Source: Beggiatoa alba B18LD | GTDB lineage: Bacteria > Pseudomonadota > Gammaproteobacteria > Beggiatoales > Beggiatoaceae | Assembly: GCF_000245015.1 (NCBI RefSeq) | Contig: NZ_JH600070.1 | Coordinates: 4,162,780 to 4,226,779, forward strand | Reading direction: 5' to 3' | DNA length: 64,000 bases | In this document: in pieces, positions 8,417 through 18,187 of the stretch | Position numbering within the stretch: the first letter of the stretch is position 1 | Layout of the letters: every line of letters starts with the position of its first letter | Translations under genes and position numbers: made by a program | Notes under the pieces: model-generated | What the model saw: only the letters and a program-made list of their open reading frames with translations | Databases searched by the model: none | What the model was told of the DNA's origin: nothing

Positions 8417-11101
8417 TTAAAAATCCTCCCAATCATCTTTGCTTGCCTCATTAGTTTTTCTGCTTTTATCCGTTTTATATTGCACTTTTTCTAAAAAACT
8501 GGTGGCTTTTTCGACGGCTTTAGTGCGTGTAGTAGAATGATTGGCGTAAGTATTGGTATTTTTTGCGTTGGTGTAGTGCAGTTGGAAAAAGGCAACTTGT
8601 TGACGGAGTCGTTGTGCTTGCTCTGCCATAGATTCGCTTGCTGAGGCGGATTCTTCAACCAATGCCGCATTTTGTTGAGTCATTTCATCCATTTGTGTGA
8701 TGGCTTTATTCACTTGGTGAATACCCGATGATTGTTCCTGACTTGCGGCGGCAATTTCTGCAATGATATCACTCACTTTTTTAACAGCCGTGACGATTTC
8801 TTGCAAAGTATTACCTGATTCATTGACTAATTGTGTACCCTCTTTGACTTTGTCCACACTATCACGTATCAGGTTTTTTATCTCTTTAGCCGCATTAGCA
8901 CTGCGTTGGGCAAGGTTGCGCACTTCCGTTGCTACAACGGCAAATCCGCGTCCTTGTTCACCTGCACGCGCCGCTTCTACCGCCGCATTGAGCGCGAGTA
9001 AGTTCGTTTGAAAAGCAATTTCATCAATAACGCCAATAATATCAGTAACCCGTTGGCTACTTTCATTAATGGCACTCATGGCTTGCACGGCAGATTCTAC
9101 AACGGTTCGCCCTTGTGCGGCACGTTCGCGGGCAGTGCTGGCTAATTGGGTCGCTTGACGCGCATTATCCGCATTTTGCTGTACGGTGCTGGTCATTTCC
9201 TCCATGCTGGCGGCTGTTTCTTCTAAAGAAGCGGCTTGTTCTTCTGTTCGCTGGCTTAGGCTGACATTACCTAGAGATATTTCTTCTGAGGCAGTGCTGA
9301 CTGCATCCGCCGTTTCTTTAATAAAGCTGATAACTTCAGTCAATTTTTCAACTGTAGAATTTGCGTCATTTTTCAGTTGTTCTAATGAGCCTAAATAATC
9401 ACGTTCAATTTTTTGGGTCAAATCTCCTTTGGCAAGGGCAGCAAACATGCGCATCGTGTCTTCAACAGCAAGCTGGTTATAATTCATGATTTGATTCAGA
9501 CTTTCGCTAAAGGACTTGAAAAAGCCTGTTTTACCCTTGAGTTCAATCCGTTTATCAAATAAGCCCTGTGAGGCAGCATGAATAACGTTATTAATCTCTT
9601 GTTCTGTGGCAACTTCAATTGTACGGTCTTGCAACTCTGTGACATAGCCAACTCGTTCACCATCGGTATTAATCACGGGGGTCATGGTATAGTCAAAAAC
9701 AAGGCTGGTAATGTCTAAACGGTCATGTTCGCTATAGCGGAGATTTTGTAGGCGGGTGCGGTGTGTTTGTGCGTCTTTATGCAGATTGTAGAGCGATTGC
9801 CCGCATAAATTGGTCGCATCTAGTTGAGGCAGTTCACGACGTAATTTATCTTGTTCACGTTGGAATAACGTTTGTACCGCTTTATTGGCGAAAATAATTT
9901 TGTATTGACTATCGGCAATGATGACATGGGTTGTGACGCTATCTAAGGCTTGATTAATCCGTAAGGCTTCATCAGCAATGCGCTTATCCTCCTCAATGCG
10001 TTCACGGAGCTGTTGTTGCATGGTTTGCATAGAACCAAATAACCCGCCACGTTTTTTGCCTGAATCAAAAGCTAAATCACCACTTGCAATCCGTTGGGCA
10101 ATGGTTGCAACTTCGGCAGGTTCTCCCCCTAATTGGCGCGTAATTCCCCTAGTAATGCCAAATCCTAAGCCTAGCCCCGTAATAATTGCGATAAATAATG
10201 TCACCCCGATACTAAAAAAAGTTTGTTGTACACTGTCTTGCGTGGCAATTTTAGCGGTTTCAAAATCAGCCGTAATATCTGTAATCGCATTTTCAATAAC
10301 TGTTCTTGCATCATTGCCATATACACGTAATGATTTGATTAATTCGTCATTTTCCGTAATAAATCCCGCTTTGATTTCTTCAAAACCAATCACATAGGCT
10401 TGTACGACTGCCCTCAGTGAATCATAATCTATATCTGGGTTTTTATTTTTTAAATCATTAAGTTGTTCTTGCATATGTTGGATTTCTGTTTGAATTTTTT
10501 CTAACCAACGTGTATCGCCATCTTCAAAAAACTTAGATATATTTAAACGAACAGAAAGCCATGTTCGTTGTATTGCACTGTTTTGATACATCCTGTCGAT
10601 ATCTTTTGCATTAAAGCTATCTTCAACCAATTGCGCCAGCTTATTTTCAACCTCTCCCCCTTTGACAAGAATAACTTGATTAATAGTCCGATTACGACGT
10701 TGATAAATATCCGCTAATTGAGTAAGTTCTCCTTGGTACTGTTCCATACTTTTGCGGGCTTCTTCAATTTGTGGACGAGTTAAAAACAACTTTTTGTCCT
10801 GCATATCCTGCATTGTGGCTTGGAAAGCTTGAAACTCAACATAGTAACTCTCTAAATCACTTTGTTTTTTTGTACTGACATAACGACTTGTATAAAGACG
10901 TACAACAAGGATGCGATTCATTAAAGCATTTGCAGCATGTAACTCTTGTGCTAATGAATCAGTTAACGTAATCACCGTTCCTTTAATTTGGCTTAATTGC
11001 ACAAAAGCAATAAAACCAATGGTCAACATTAAAACTAATGCAATAACATATCCTGCGAGAATCTTTGTTCCAACTTTCAACTGACTCAAAAAGCGCAACA
11101 T
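8417..11101 (-). CDS. Methyl-accepting chemotaxis protein with PAS domain
   Basis: 894 aa. Order: N-terminal membrane helix (about 12-32), helical periplasmic sensor of about 250 residues, second helix (about 293-315) with a HAMP linker ([17 protein letters not shown]), a PAS-like domain (about 380-500), a second HAMP-like segment, then the conserved signalling hairpin with [20 protein letters not shown]. The last five residues are DWEDF, which fits the aromatic-x-x-aromatic pentapeptide that tethers CheR and CheB in some receptors. Ligand is unknown. In a gliding filamentous bacterium such a receptor would feed a Che or Pil-Chp pathway; no che genes are in the window. Confidence 0.93.
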   Translation of the reverse strand: MLRFLSQLKVGTKILAGYVIALVLMLTIGFIAFVQLSQIKGTVITLTDSLAQELHAANALMNRILVVRLYTSRYVSTKKQSDLESYYVEFQAFQATMQDMQDKKLFLTRPQIEEARKSMEQYQGELTQLADIYQRRNRTINQVILVKGGEVENKLAQLVEDSFNAKDIDRMYQNSAIQRTWLSVRLNISKFFEDGDTRWLEKIQTEIQHMQEQLNDLKNKNPDIDYDSLRAVVQAYVIGFEEIKAGFITENDELIKSLRVYGNDARTVIENAITDITADFETAKIATQDSVQQTFFSIGVTLFIAIITGLGLGFGITRGITRQLGGEPAEVATIAQRIASGDLAFDSGKKRGGLFGSMQTMQQQLRERIEEDKRIADEALRINQALDSVTTHVIIADSQYKIIFANKAVQTLFQREQDKLRRELPQLDATNLCGQSLYNLHKDAQTHRTRLQNLRYSEHDRLDITSLVFDYTMTPVINTDGERVGYVTELQDRTIEVATEQEINNVIHAASQGLFDKRIELKGKTGFFKSFSESLNQIMNYNQLAVEDTMRMFAALAKGDLTQKIERDYLGSLEQLKNDANSTVEKLTEVISFIKETADAVSTASEEISLGNVSLSQRTEEQAASLEETAASMEEMTSTVQQNADNARQATQLASTARERAAQGRTVVESAVQAMSAINESSQRVTDIIGVIDEIAFQTNLLALNAAVEAARAGEQGRGFAVVATEVRNLAQRSANAAKEIKNLIRDSVDKVKEGTQLVNESGNTLQEIVTAVKKVSDIIAEIAAASQEQSSGIHQVNKAITQMDEMTQQNAALVEESASASESMAEQAQRLRQQVAFFQLHYTNAKNTNTYANHSTTRTKAVEKATSFLEKVQYKTDKSRKTNEASKDDWEDF

Positions 11102-11149
11102 AACACAGTCCTTTCTATAAAATTTAGATAAGCTGAAAGTAACTCATGC

Positions 11150-12676
11150 TTATGTACTACTACGTAACATTTTAATTAAGGTTTCAGGAAACCCCGCATT
11201 TTGCATATCCATCAAGGTTTTTTCGATGGGATAAGCAATAGTGTGATAAGAGATTTTTCGTGTTTCTTGATCATAAACAGCAAACTGCGCGTTTACATCA
11301 CCATTGCGCGGTTGTCCCACAGAGCCAGGGCAAACCAGCGAATAATCAAAGGGATTTAAATCGATATTGACCCCTTTATACGAACTGTCTGCAAACCCTG
11401 CTTTGCGTGCATAAATCACAGGTTGATGAGTATGCCCATGAAAGCAAATAGAAATATTTTTTCTCGCCAGAACTTCTAAATTATCCTCATAACTCATTTC
11501 ATAAACGTAAGCATTAAAGAAGGTAGGATCAATCGGCGCGCCATGCAACGCTAACCATTTTTCATCATGCAAAATAGGCGGTAAATCCGCTAACCACGCT
11601 TTCTGTTCAGTCGTCACCCGTGGAGTAGCCCATTCTAACGCCCAACTTGCACTATTAGAAAAACCTTTTTTAAAATTTCCTGTTGCTAAACCATGATCAT
11701 GATTTCCCTTCACAATATGGAAACCACTGTGTCGAACCAACTCAATACACTCACTAGGATGCGGACCATATCCCACAATATCACCAAGAATGATGCCATA
11801 AGTAATATTTTGGTCTTTTAAATACGCCAACACCGTTTCTAATGCAGGAAGATTTGCATGAATATCTGCTAATAAAGCAATATAACGGGTTGTATTAAAA
11901 TGAATATGTGTTGCTTCATGCCGCTCATCTAAGGCTTTAATAAAACTTTCTAAAGCAATACGCTGGGTTTCAGCAGGGATAAAAACATCCTCCAATTGCT
12001 CGGCTAACACACTCAAATACTGTTTATCTTTAAAATGCTTTAAAATAAGTGCTCGCATAGAACGAGCGAAAATCGGCGAGGTTTCCGTGTTTAACCACAG
12101 CAACTTACGAAAATACACGCCAATGACTTGCGCACAAGTAATAAAACGATCCCACGTATAAAAATCATCATCTAAATAATACAATTGTCCCTCTGGTGTT
12201 ACCCCAAAATTGGATAACCCCTCATCAAGACGTACCCCTGTATTTTTAGCGAGTCGCAAATAATGCTCAAATAATGTTGCTAAATGCTGTAAGCGCGTTT
12301 GAATATCGACCGTTGCATGTGTAAATAAATCATGAACTGGATGCAATCTGGGGCAAATATTTCCAATTAACGCAATGGGTTGGTCAGTTTCCTGTGCAAT
12401 AAACCATGTTTTATGTGGATGATGAACTTGATAGGTTTGTTCTTTCGTTAATGCCTGCGTTGCCCATTTTAAAGCGGCACGACTATCTAAACGAATTTCG
12501 GCGCGAATTTTAAGTGCATTATGTTCATCGATATAAAGCTTAGTACTAGGCTTACCTGTAAACAGGTTTCCATGCAATAAGGCTTGCTGTTGAGTGTTTA
12601 ATAAATTAATAATAGATTGTTCGTTATAAACAACATTTTCTCCAACTGCACCAACAATGGTGACTTTATAAGTCAT
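11150..12676 (-). CDS. Calcineurin-like metallophosphoesterase with N-terminal extra domain
   Basis: 508 aa. The C-terminal half carries the complete dinuclear metal motifs: LADIHANLPALE, GDIVGYGPHP, KGNHDHG and CFHGHTHQP, matching the YfcE/MJ0936-like phosphodiesterase group. The N-terminal 260 residues are unusual: LSNFGVTPEGQLYYLDDDF resembles the catalytic-loop plus metal-binding segment of protein-kinase-like folds, so a degenerate kinase-like domain is possible, but the usual HxD is not clear. It is divergent from the P-loop GTPase-like gene at 12819 with a 142-bp shared promoter region. Substrate is unknown. Confidence 0.85.
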   Translation of the reverse strand: MTYKVTIVGAVGENVVYNEQSIINLLNTQQQALLHGNLFTGKPSTKLYIDEHNALKIRAEIRLDSRAALKWATQALTKEQTYQVHHPHKTWFIAQETDQPIALIGNICPRLHPVHDLFTHATVDIQTRLQHLATLFEHYLRLAKNTGVRLDEGLSNFGVTPEGQLYYLDDDFYTWDRFITCAQVIGVYFRKLLWLNTETSPIFARSMRALILKHFKDKQYLSVLAEQLEDVFIPAETQRIALESFIKALDERHEATHIHFNTTRYIALLADIHANLPALETVLAYLKDQNITYGIILGDIVGYGPHPSECIELVRHSGFHIVKGNHDHGLATGNFKKGFSNSASWALEWATPRVTTEQKAWLADLPPILHDEKWLALHGAPIDPTFFNAYVYEMSYEDNLEVLARKNISICFHGHTHQPVIYARKAGFADSSYKGVNIDLNPFDYSLVCPGSVGQPRNGDVNAQFAVYDQETRKISYHTIAYPIEKTLMDMQNAGFPETLIKMLRSST

Positions 12677-12818
12677 GATAACCTCTTAAATCTTTCCAAA
12701 ATTACGACAAAACTAAAAAGAATTTATGTGATTTTGTATTAAGTTGCGCTTGTTTTTTCATCTAAATTCTTTGTAACATGATGAGAGATTCCAGCACAGT
12801 CTAAGGACTATAAAGAGC

Positions 12819-14846
12819 ATGGCAATTATTGATAAAGAACGCGACGTTATTGTTTTTCGCATAGTGTATGATGGACTTCCACAATCAGGGAAAACCACCA
12901 GTATATATTCACTTGCGAATGTGCTGGGAAGAACCAACACACTATACAGTCCACCCACCGAAGCAGGACAAGCTCCACTTTTTGAATGGATTGATTACGT
13001 AGGGGGATTTTTTAGGGGACACAGCATTGCTTGTCAAATTATTACGACACCAAGCGACCCAGCCCTACATGCGCATCGCCAATTTTTATTAAATACGGCA
13101 GATGTCGTTATTTTTATCATTGATACAAGTAACGCTGATACGCTAGAAGAATCCCTTCACTATTTTCAGGCATTACAAACTTCATTGCCCCAAGAAGGGG
13201 AAGAAGCTGTCAGAATCATTATTCAAGCAAATCAATATCTCAGTAAAGAAACATTTTCTTTAGAAGATATACAAACCTTATTTAACAATGACTCAGCTAT
13301 AAAAATTGTTGAAACGGTTGCAAAAGATGGAAAAGGTATCCGTGATACCTTTGTGTTAGCTGTACGCTATGCGGTTGAACGTGCTGAAGCACTGATGATG
13401 AAAGGGAAATTATATGTTGACCGCCCTAATATTAGCACAGGGCAAGAATTATTCGCCTTACTGCAAAATCAAATATCTAGTAGCTCCACCTCACCTTCTG
13501 CAACTTTCCTAGCAAATGCTGTTCCTGAAACCACAACTACAGTAGGTGAATTGAATTTTGATGACTTATCACCAGAAGAACAAGCCCTTTTAGCAGAAGA
13601 TGCAAGCATTGTAGATTCCGCCGCCTTGTCAGACGAATTACACCTTGAAGATTTATCGTTTGAGCAAGCACTCGTTGAAGAAGAAGACGAACTTAATTTA
13701 CAAGACTTATCCGAAGAAGAACGCGCATTACTCGCAGAAGATACAGAAATCGCTGAATCGTTACCCGCTGAACTTGCTGAAATTCATGTAGAAAGCGACG
13801 AAATAAATCTCGACGATTTATCCGAAGAAGAACGCGCATTACTCGCAGAAGATACAGAAATTGCTGAATCTTTACCCGCTGAACTTGCTGAAAACAATGA
13901 TGATAATCTTTTTGCAGATGCACCAGAATTATTAGAAAAAGATGCCATTGAACCAATCGAAACAGAAAACGAGACGCAATTAGCGGAAAAACTAGACAAA
14001 ATAGAAGAGAATTTATTAACACAAACGCCAAGTAGTACGCCAGATATATTGTATGAAGAAGTTGCGGAGTTAACACAAACGGCAATTCCTGTTGCTAACA
14101 TAACAAGTAAAAAAGTAGCAAGTGTAAGAAAAAGTAAGCGTTTACCGCTATTCCCTGATGAAGAAATCTCTTCGCAATGGATTTGGCCTCCCTTAGCGGG
14201 TCGTCATATGATAGGCGAAGTGATTAAACATCCGTTGCGCCCTCATTTAGATGCTAATGATTTATGGCATATTAATGGGAAAAATGGCTGGCGTTGTTTT
14301 TCTAAATCAGCATGGTTGTTTGAAAGTGAAGCAGATGCACGAGCCGCTTTTCGCCAACAAATTGCTTTACATATTCACTGTAGCCCCATTCTCTCTGATA
14401 ACCGTTGTATTGCGATGGTCGAAGATGCGCATGATACATGGAGATTATGGCAAATTCTCTATATAAATAGCACATTAGAAGAGCAGTTGAATACAGCATT
14501 ACACACGACAAACCCAGCGATATTTGCAACAGAATTATTCCGTTGTGCGGTTGAATATATCGATGCTTATAGCGACTGTATGCAATATTGTTCCGCGATT
14601 TCCCCAACGTTAGAAAATTTAGGGAAAGAGTCTCATGATATTATTTATACAGGGATTTTAGATAACAATATGAGTGTTCGTAAGGCAACCCCAACAGAAG
14701 CTTTAACCTATGCATTTGCGCCATTGGTTGCCGATGTGACGCAACAAGCGAATATTGATATTGTGGAAGTTTTAAAAGAGTTGCAAGATATTCAAGCCTT
14801 TGAGTATGAAGGGTTATTAAATACTTTAGGTGAGTTATTTTTGTAG
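12819..14846 (+). CDS. P-loop GTPase-like protein with acidic repeats
   Basis: 675 aa. An N-terminal small-GTPase-like domain has the P loop GLPQSGKT at 19-26, a DYVGG switch segment and the strand VVIFIIDTSNA; the NKxD specificity motif is not obvious (QANQYLS is in about the right place), so base preference is unclear. Residues about 250-400 are strongly acidic with repeats of the form LSEEERALLAED. The C-terminal 200 residues are a different globular region without a recognised motif. The overall look is of MglA/Ras-like proteins used in polarity or gliding control, which is an inference. ATG at 12819 follows AAGGACTATAAAGAG. Confidence 0.75.
   Translation: MAIIDKERDVIVFRIVYDGLPQSGKTTSIYSLANVLGRTNTLYSPPTEAGQAPLFEWIDYVGGFFRGHSIACQIITTPSDPALHAHRQFLLNTADVVIFIIDTSNADTLEESLHYFQALQTSLPQEGEEAVRIIIQANQYLSKETFSLEDIQTLFNNDSAIKIVETVAKDGKGIRDTFVLAVRYAVERAEALMMKGKLYVDRPNISTGQELFALLQNQISSSSTSPSATFLANAVPETTTTVGELNFDDLSPEEQALLAEDASIVDSAALSDELHLEDLSFEQALVEEEDELNLQDLSEEERALLAEDTEIAESLPAELAEIHVESDEINLDDLSEEERALLAEDTEIAESLPAELAENNDDNLFADAPELLEKDAIEPIETENETQLAEKLDKIEENLLTQTPSSTPDILYEEVAELTQTAIPVANITSKKVASVRKSKRLPLFPDEEISSQWIWPPLAGRHMIGEVIKHPLRPHLDANDLWHINGKNGWRCFSKSAWLFESEADARAAFRQQIALHIHCSPILSDNRCIAMVEDAHDTWRLWQILYINSTLEEQLNTALHTTNPAIFATELFRCAVEYIDAYSDCMQYCSAISPTLENLGKESHDIIYTGILDNNMSVRKATPTEALTYAFAPLVADVTQQANIDIVEVLKELQDIQAFEYEGLLNTLGELFL
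13704..13894 (+). repeat. In-gene tandem repeat, 111-bp period
   Basis: Two nearly identical stretches of about 79 bp start at about 13704 and 13815, spaced 111 bp (37 codons). They encode LSEEERALLAEDTEIAESL followed by PAELAE twice, and weaker copies occur before (LSPEEQALLAEDASI). Third-position differences are few, so the duplication looks recent. Confidence 0.9.
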
Positions 14847-14863
14847 TTTTTAATTATTCTCAT

Positions 14864-14904
14864 AAAAAAAGGAGTTTGCCTGTTTGATGTGCAAACTCCT
14901 TTTT
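14864..14904. terminator. Bidirectional rho-independent terminator
   Basis: A perfect stem AAAAAGGAGTTTGC / GCAAACTCCTTTTT surrounds an 11-base loop and has A and T runs on the two sides. It sits between the convergent GTPase-like gene (stop at 14846) and the O-antigen-ligase-like gene (stop at 14907) and can serve both. Confidence 0.93.
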
Positions 14905-14906
14905 AT

Positions 14907-16118
14907 TTATGCTGTTTTTGTTTGGGTTAATGTTGAGTAAAAAAGCCCAACAAAATACGCAAAAAAATGTCCTTCTGTCATATCAAACAAAAATGAGTTT
15001 GCTAAACAACCGACTGCCATTGCTACGACAAAGCCTTGTGCTAAATAAACATAACGACTCGGCGTTAAATAGCGCGATTGATACCATAAAACACCCAATA
15101 AGCCCATAAACAGCAATACGCCAACTATTCCTAATTGTACGCCTATCATTAAGTATTCATTATGTAAATTTTCAGTAGATGTAACATGTTGCTTTTCTAC
15201 GAATTGACGCTCGTATTCAATGGGTACGCTTCCTGTCCCCGTGCCAAGCCAAGGATGTTCAGAGAATAATAGAAAACCGTTTTTGGTAAATTCCATGCGT
15301 AAACCCATAGAAGTTATTTGTTTTCCTTCTTCATGTAGATGTAATTCTTGTAACATTAAGCCTAAGCGTTCTTGAATTGGTGCAGAACTCATATAAATGC
15401 CTACACATAATATAAACATAGGAAGAATGCTAAATGCTAAACCGCGCCAACGTGCAACTTGGTAAATAAATAATAAGACTAGGCATAAGAGAACAATATA
15501 ACCTGTGCGTCCATGTAGCATAAATAAGACATTAAACATGGCTAGACCGATGCCTATTGCACATAGCCAGCGAAAACGGGGATATTGCCAGCCATAAATT
15601 GCTAGAAAGTAGGCAACCATGGACATCATTAAACTTTGTGAAATGTGGTTTTTAAAAATAAAAGCGTTATCTGGTGTTCCTTTCGCAATTTGAATGCCTG
15701 TTCCCCACATAAAATAGGATAATATTAAGGTGTAAGCCATTACAATGACAAAAGCCCATAAGCTACCTTCCCTTGTTTCATCATCTTGAAATAATATAAT
15801 AAAAATAGGAATGTAAAAAAGCTCTCTATATTTGCTTAGAACGGATAATGATTGTTTTAAATCAGCAGTGCTATAAAAAATACCAATAATGAAGAAAATT
15901 AACAGTATTGTTGCAATTTGTGCAACAGGATGAGTGCGTAAAATAAACCAATAACGTTGAAAATTGGCTTTCTCTGTAAATAATAAAATAAAGGCAAGAA
16001 TGAGAAAGAAACTTGTTAATCCAGTCGATACGCCGAGTGCAATACCCAGTAGAATGGTGCAAACACGACGGATATCTGTGCGGTTATAAAGGGATAAGCG
16101 GATATTATGAAGGCTCAA
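14907..16118 (-). CDS. O-antigen ligase/polymerase-like membrane protein
   Basis: 403 aa with about ten to twelve hydrophobic helices. A large periplasmic loop around 250-310 contains NGFLLFSEHPWLGTGTGS and HVTSTENLHNEYLMIGV; the NEY and HPWxGxG patterns are typical of the Wzy_C/WaaL family that transfers polysaccharide in the periplasm. It could ligate or polymerise a surface glycan. The start is uncertain: the frame opens with TTG at 16118 and there is no clear ribosome binding site. No other polysaccharide genes are adjacent. It ends next to the bidirectional terminator. Confidence 0.83.
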   Translation of the reverse strand: MSLHNIRLSLYNRTDIRRVCTILLGIALGVSTGLTSFFLILAFILLFTEKANFQRYWFILRTHPVAQIATILLIFFIIGIFYSTADLKQSLSVLSKYRELFYIPIFIILFQDDETREGSLWAFVIVMAYTLILSYFMWGTGIQIAKGTPDNAFIFKNHISQSLMMSMVAYFLAIYGWQYPRFRWLCAIGIGLAMFNVLFMLHGRTGYIVLLCLVLLFIYQVARWRGLAFSILPMFILCVGIYMSSAPIQERLGLMLQELHLHEEGKQITSMGLRMEFTKNGFLLFSEHPWLGTGTGSVPIEYERQFVEKQHVTSTENLHNEYLMIGVQLGIVGVLLFMGLLGVLWYQSRYLTPSRYVYLAQGFVVAMAVGCLANSFLFDMTEGHFFAYFVGLFYSTLTQTKTA

Positions 16119-16205
16119 GGCGATACCCTTGTCTTGTTAAGGAAAGTAAAGTAATACCGATAGTTTGATATTACGATGATGATAAAAATAGGGCATTTTT
16201 AAAGA

Positions 16206-17102
16206 TTATTTTGTTGTTTTTATACGTTGAATCTGTGAAATAGGAATTCTAACTTCTCCATGGGATGGTTGACTTTTTGGTGTTTTACAACCACTTGCAT
16301 GACCATAAACAACTTCATAGGTTGCTGTTAGACCTTGAGGTGTTCTAAATTGTTCGTATTGGGCTAACATTGCGTTAAATTTATTTTTTCCTGTCAATCC
16401 TTGACGTTTACCCGTTAATACCGTTTGTGCACCAATCGCTTTTAGTTCGCGCATGAGGGTAAAAACATCGGCGTAAAAATAGCGATGCCAATCAATATCC
16501 ATCACAGGGTTGTGTAATCCTGCCCTTAATAGCGCATCACCCAGTATGTGCATGTCGATAAACTGATTGACATGGTTGGTATCGTCAACAGTTGCCCAAC
16601 TTTGGCGTAATTCTTTTAAGGTATCTAATCCTAAGGTTGAAAAAAGAAGTACCCCATCAGGTTTTAGAACCCGTGCAAACTCTGCAAAAACGTCTGCAAA
16701 ATCAGGACACCATTGCAACATTAAGCTAGAAACTAATAAATCAATGCTGTTTGAGGCTAACGGCAATTGTGTGGCATTTGCTGTTATAAAGTGTTGGCGA
16801 CGTGGTCGTATGAGGGGAAAAGACCATGGGACTTGTTGCCGCGCGACTTGTAACATGGGTAATGCAATATCAATGGCATAGACCTGTGCTTGTGGGTAAT
16901 GACGACTTAGTGAACGGGTTAAATGTCCACTGCCTGCGCCAATATCGGCAATGACAGTCGGTTGTATTTTTAGTTCTAGTGAACGTTCTAGCAGTTGGTC
17001 GCTGACTTGTTTTTGTAAGTGGGCGAATTGTTCATAAGTATGGGCTGCTCGTCCAAAAGAATGGGCAATTAGCCGATGATATAAAGCGTTAGTTAAGTCC
17101 AT
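16206..17102 (-). CDS. bioC: Malonyl-ACP O-methyltransferase BioC
   Basis: 298 aa. SAM-binding motif I is VIADIGAGSGHLTRSL, followed by acidic VYAIDIALPML and the LLVSSLMLQWCPDF stretch of the BioC group. It methylates the free carboxyl of malonyl-thioester so fatty acid synthesis can build pimeloyl-ACP for biotin. Its start codon lies inside the end of the bioH gene (14-bp overlap), so the two are coupled. Together they form the complete entry and exit of the BioC-BioH route. The other biotin genes (bioF, A, D) are not here. Confidence 0.92.
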   Translation of the reverse strand: MDLTNALYHRLIAHSFGRAAHTYEQFAHLQKQVSDQLLERSLELKIQPTVIADIGAGSGHLTRSLSRHYPQAQVYAIDIALPMLQVARQQVPWSFPLIRPRRQHFITANATQLPLASNSIDLLVSSLMLQWCPDFADVFAEFARVLKPDGVLLFSTLGLDTLKELRQSWATVDDTNHVNQFIDMHILGDALLRAGLHNPVMDIDWHRYFYADVFTLMRELKAIGAQTVLTGKRQGLTGKNKFNAMLAQYEQFRTPQGLTATYEVVYGHASGCKTPKSQPSHGEVRIPISQIQRIKTTK

Positions 17103-17871
17103 GACGTGTAAAAAATTGGGACAGGTGTTGTAGAAAAATGTCGGGATGGGATAAAAAAGGTATATGGGCTGCTGATGGAATGCAGTCGATTTCTAATGAG
17201 GGCAAGTAGTGCGGATAGGCGTGCTGAATGGCTATAGGTACTAATGCATCATGTTGACCTAAACAACTCCATGCAGGACAGGTAATATTTATTAATGTTT
17301 CGCGTAAATCGACTGAGCGTAGTAGATATAATCCGCCTTGTAATGCGTCTGCTTGCGGATAGCCTGCCTGTTGGAACAGTTGATATAGCTGACGTAGTTG
17401 ATCGCGTGCTGTGGGGCTATTTTGCACTTGTAAGGCGAGAAAGCGTTTTAGCGTAGTGACCATATCTAGCTGTAAATTTTGTTCAAATTTTTGTAGAACA
17501 GGAATTGTCATTGCACATGACCAGTCTTCAGCTGTGATAAAACGTGGCGAACTGGCAACTAAACCGAGCGCACGAACTGCTTTTGGATAACGGGTTGCAA
17601 TCGCCATGGCAAATAAGCCACCTAATGACCAACCAATCCAAATCGCTGGTTGTGGTAATTTATCGACTAATAAACGGCAGATTGTGCTTAATTCGTAATC
17701 ACATAAGGGGCTTTTACCATGACCTGGTAAATCTACTTGGTAAACGTGCCATTGATTTGCCAATTGGGTTGCTATTTCATCCCAAATCACATGGTTAAAT
17801 CCCCAGCCATGAAGCAAAATTAAAGGGTGTCCTTGCCCTTGTTCTTTGATATATAACGAATTTACAGACAT
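17089..17871 (-). CDS. bioH: Pimeloyl-ACP methyl ester esterase BioH
   Basis: 260 aa alpha/beta hydrolase. The oxyanion segment LHGWGFNHVIW is followed by the nucleophile elbow GWSLGG with Ser82, the acid in LGQHDALVP and the His in SAAHIPFLSHP. Ser82 is at the same position as in E. coli BioH. It removes the methyl mask from pimeloyl-ACP after elongation. It is the first gene of a two-gene operon with bioC. ATG at 17871 gives normal family length. Confidence 0.92.
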   Translation of the reverse strand: MSVNSLYIKEQGQGHPLILLHGWGFNHVIWDEIATQLANQWHVYQVDLPGHGKSPLCDYELSTICRLLVDKLPQPAIWIGWSLGGLFAMAIATRYPKAVRALGLVASSPRFITAEDWSCAMTIPVLQKFEQNLQLDMVTTLKRFLALQVQNSPTARDQLRQLYQLFQQAGYPQADALQGGLYLLRSVDLRETLINITCPAWSCLGQHDALVPIAIQHAYPHYLPSLEIDCIPSAAHIPFLSHPDIFLQHLSQFFTRHGLN

Positions 17872-18187
17872 AACATGCAGAACCTATTGCAATATAAACG
17901 CAGTATTAAAGTATGCAGGGGCAAATTATATGCTTTCTGTCAGTCTTTTTTTAGGGAATATCAAGAACAGTTTATCCACCTGATCGAATAAGGGATTGTA
18001 AAAGTAAAAATACTTTTTAATATAATTAGATACTCTTAATGAAGGTTAATTGTTTATTTGGTACATACTATTTTCAATAAGAACATCCGTATTATTTTCT
18101 AGTGAATTACCCCTATGCCTTAATATTTTTAGGCTCGCTATGCTGAATATAAATTTAACTCACTAAATTTTAATAGGATATTTTTTA
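17872..18187. other. Divergent intergenic region
   Basis: 316 bp, AT-rich, between bioH (leftward) and the glycosyltransferase (rightward). It must hold both promoters. I see no repeat copy, RNA gene or clear operator in it. Confidence 0.6.

Noticed and set aside
9978-10397. 139-codon plus-strand frame within the chemoreceptor gene
   Set aside because: Antisense to a well-supported MCP; the frame is open by chance and shows no protein-like pattern.
13693-14101. Minus-strand frames of 105-130 codons opposite the GTPase-like gene
   Set aside because: They mirror the acidic repeat region, and have no ribosome binding site or recognisable domain.
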